The translations under genes and the position numbers were made by a program. A model generated the notes under the pieces. It saw nothing but the letters and a program-made list of their open reading frames with translations, had not been told where the DNA came from and searched no databases. A stretch of DNA of 7,234 bases from Flavobacteriales bacterium (GTDB lineage Bacteria > Bacteroidota > Bacteroidia > NS11-12g > UBA955). How positions within the stretch are numbered: position 1 is the first letter of the stretch; each line of letters starts with the position of its first letter. Positions 6,860 to 7,234 of the stretch are shown here, in pieces. The stretch lies in contig CANFVI010000083.1 of NCBI GenBank assembly GCA_947450405.1, positions 1-7,234 on the forward strand, written 5' to 3'.

Positions 6860-7234
6860 TTAAGCGTACTTTAAATCTTGAATGGCATTCCATTCATCTT
6901 CTGCCATTTTTCGGGTAATACGCAAAGATTTCTTCTTTTTATCGTTTGAAGGAATTTCAAACATATATTTCTTAAGCACTGCTTCGCAAATACCACGTAA
7001 ACCACGCGCACCCAATTTGTTTTCAAAAGACAATTCCACTATGAAATCGATGGTGTCGTCATCAAATGTTAAAGCCACATCTTCTAATTCAAACAAATAT
7101 TGATATTGCTTTAAAAGAGCGTTTTTAGGTTTGGTAAGGATATTCTTTAATGCTTCTTTATCAAGTGGTTGTAAAGATGCAATAATTGGCAAACGGCCAA
7201 TGATTTCAGGAATCAAACCAAATGATTTCAAATC
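6860..7234 (-). CDS. clpX: ATP-dependent Clp protease ATP-binding subunit ClpX, C-terminal part (5' end beyond window)
   Basis: The minus strand encodes the last 124 residues of ClpX, the AAA+ unfoldase that recognises tagged or specific substrates, unfolds them and feeds them to ClpP in the cytoplasm. The fragment opens DLKSFGLIPEIIGRLP, box VII, whose Arg (fragment residue 14) corresponds to the arginine finger R307 of E. coli ClpX. LGARGLR follows, whose first Arg (residue 77) corresponds to sensor-2 R370; the 63-residue spacing between the two arginines equals that in E. coli. The tail (MFEIPS, a Lys-rich turn, a helix ending in LKYA) looks like Bacteroidota ClpX. The zinc-binding domain, Walker motifs and ClpP-binding IGF loop lie outside the window. 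The TTG at 7229-7231 that could open this frame is an internal Leu codon, not the start. Confidence 0.97.
   Translation of the reverse strand, partial: DLKSFGLIPEIIGRLPIIASLQPLDKEALKNILTKPKNALLKQYQYLFELEDVALTFDDDTIDFIVELSFENKLGARGLRGICEAVLKKYMFEIPSNDKKKKSLRITRKMAEDEWNAIQDLKYA

Noticed and set aside
6879..6896. TGAATGG-CATT-CCATTCA hairpin as a terminator between the transporter and clpX
   Set aside because: It lies inside the clpX coding sequence and lacks a T-run on either strand. The inverted repeat is explained by codons for the WNAI region; at most a weak 3'-end structure.
6882..7103. 73-codon + strand frame opposite clpX
   Set aside because: It lies wholly antisense to the strongly recognised ClpX C-terminus; the Ser-rich product has no family features.
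1..7234. Search for tRNA, CRISPR arrays, insertion sequences, phage or defence-system genes
   Set aside because: No cloverleaf-like sequence, regularly spaced direct repeats, transposase, integrase, nuclease or toxin-type motif was seen. The repeated protein modules are not mirrored by recognisable DNA repeats.

Overview
The window looks like chromosomal DNA from a member of the Bacteroidota. It is AT-rich, its genes lack obvious Shine-Dalgarno sequences, and one gene encodes a very large secreted protein ending in a gliding-motility/type IX secretion (T9SS) type B sorting domain. That domain is essentially diagnostic of the phylum. The ClpX tail also resembles Bacteroidota ClpX. I cannot place it below phylum level from this sequence.

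Layout, left to right. Positions 1-84 carry the last 27 codons and stop of an unidentified + strand gene. Three bases later begins a 197-residue protein (88-681). Its layout is a short N-terminal peptide, a charged linker and a compact C-terminal domain, which recalls the psi subunit (HolD) of DNA polymerase III; this is a tentative call. A gap of about 110 bp holds a small inverted repeat and a possible Bacteroidota promoter. It leads into a 1553-residue surface or secreted protein (about 791-5452) with a signal peptide, a cysteine-rich N-terminal domain, about ten Ig/PKD-like modules, two PKD domains and a T9SS type B C-terminal signal. A strong intrinsic terminator follows (5483-5518). Next is a 434-residue UMF1-family (Atg22-like) MFS transporter (5544-6848). 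It converges, with only 11 bp between stops, on the 3' end of clpX on the minus strand (6860 to beyond the window edge).

The genes do not form an evident single pathway. They read as an ordinary core-genome neighbourhood: a possible replisome accessory protein, a membrane transporter and the ClpXP unfoldase, with a large T9SS cargo protein inserted between them. I found no RNA genes, insertion sequences, CRISPR arrays or phage features. No clearly new biological system is visible. The points most worth following are the putative psi subunit, the architecture of the giant secreted protein, and a possible promoter whose start point would fall inside the preceding terminator.
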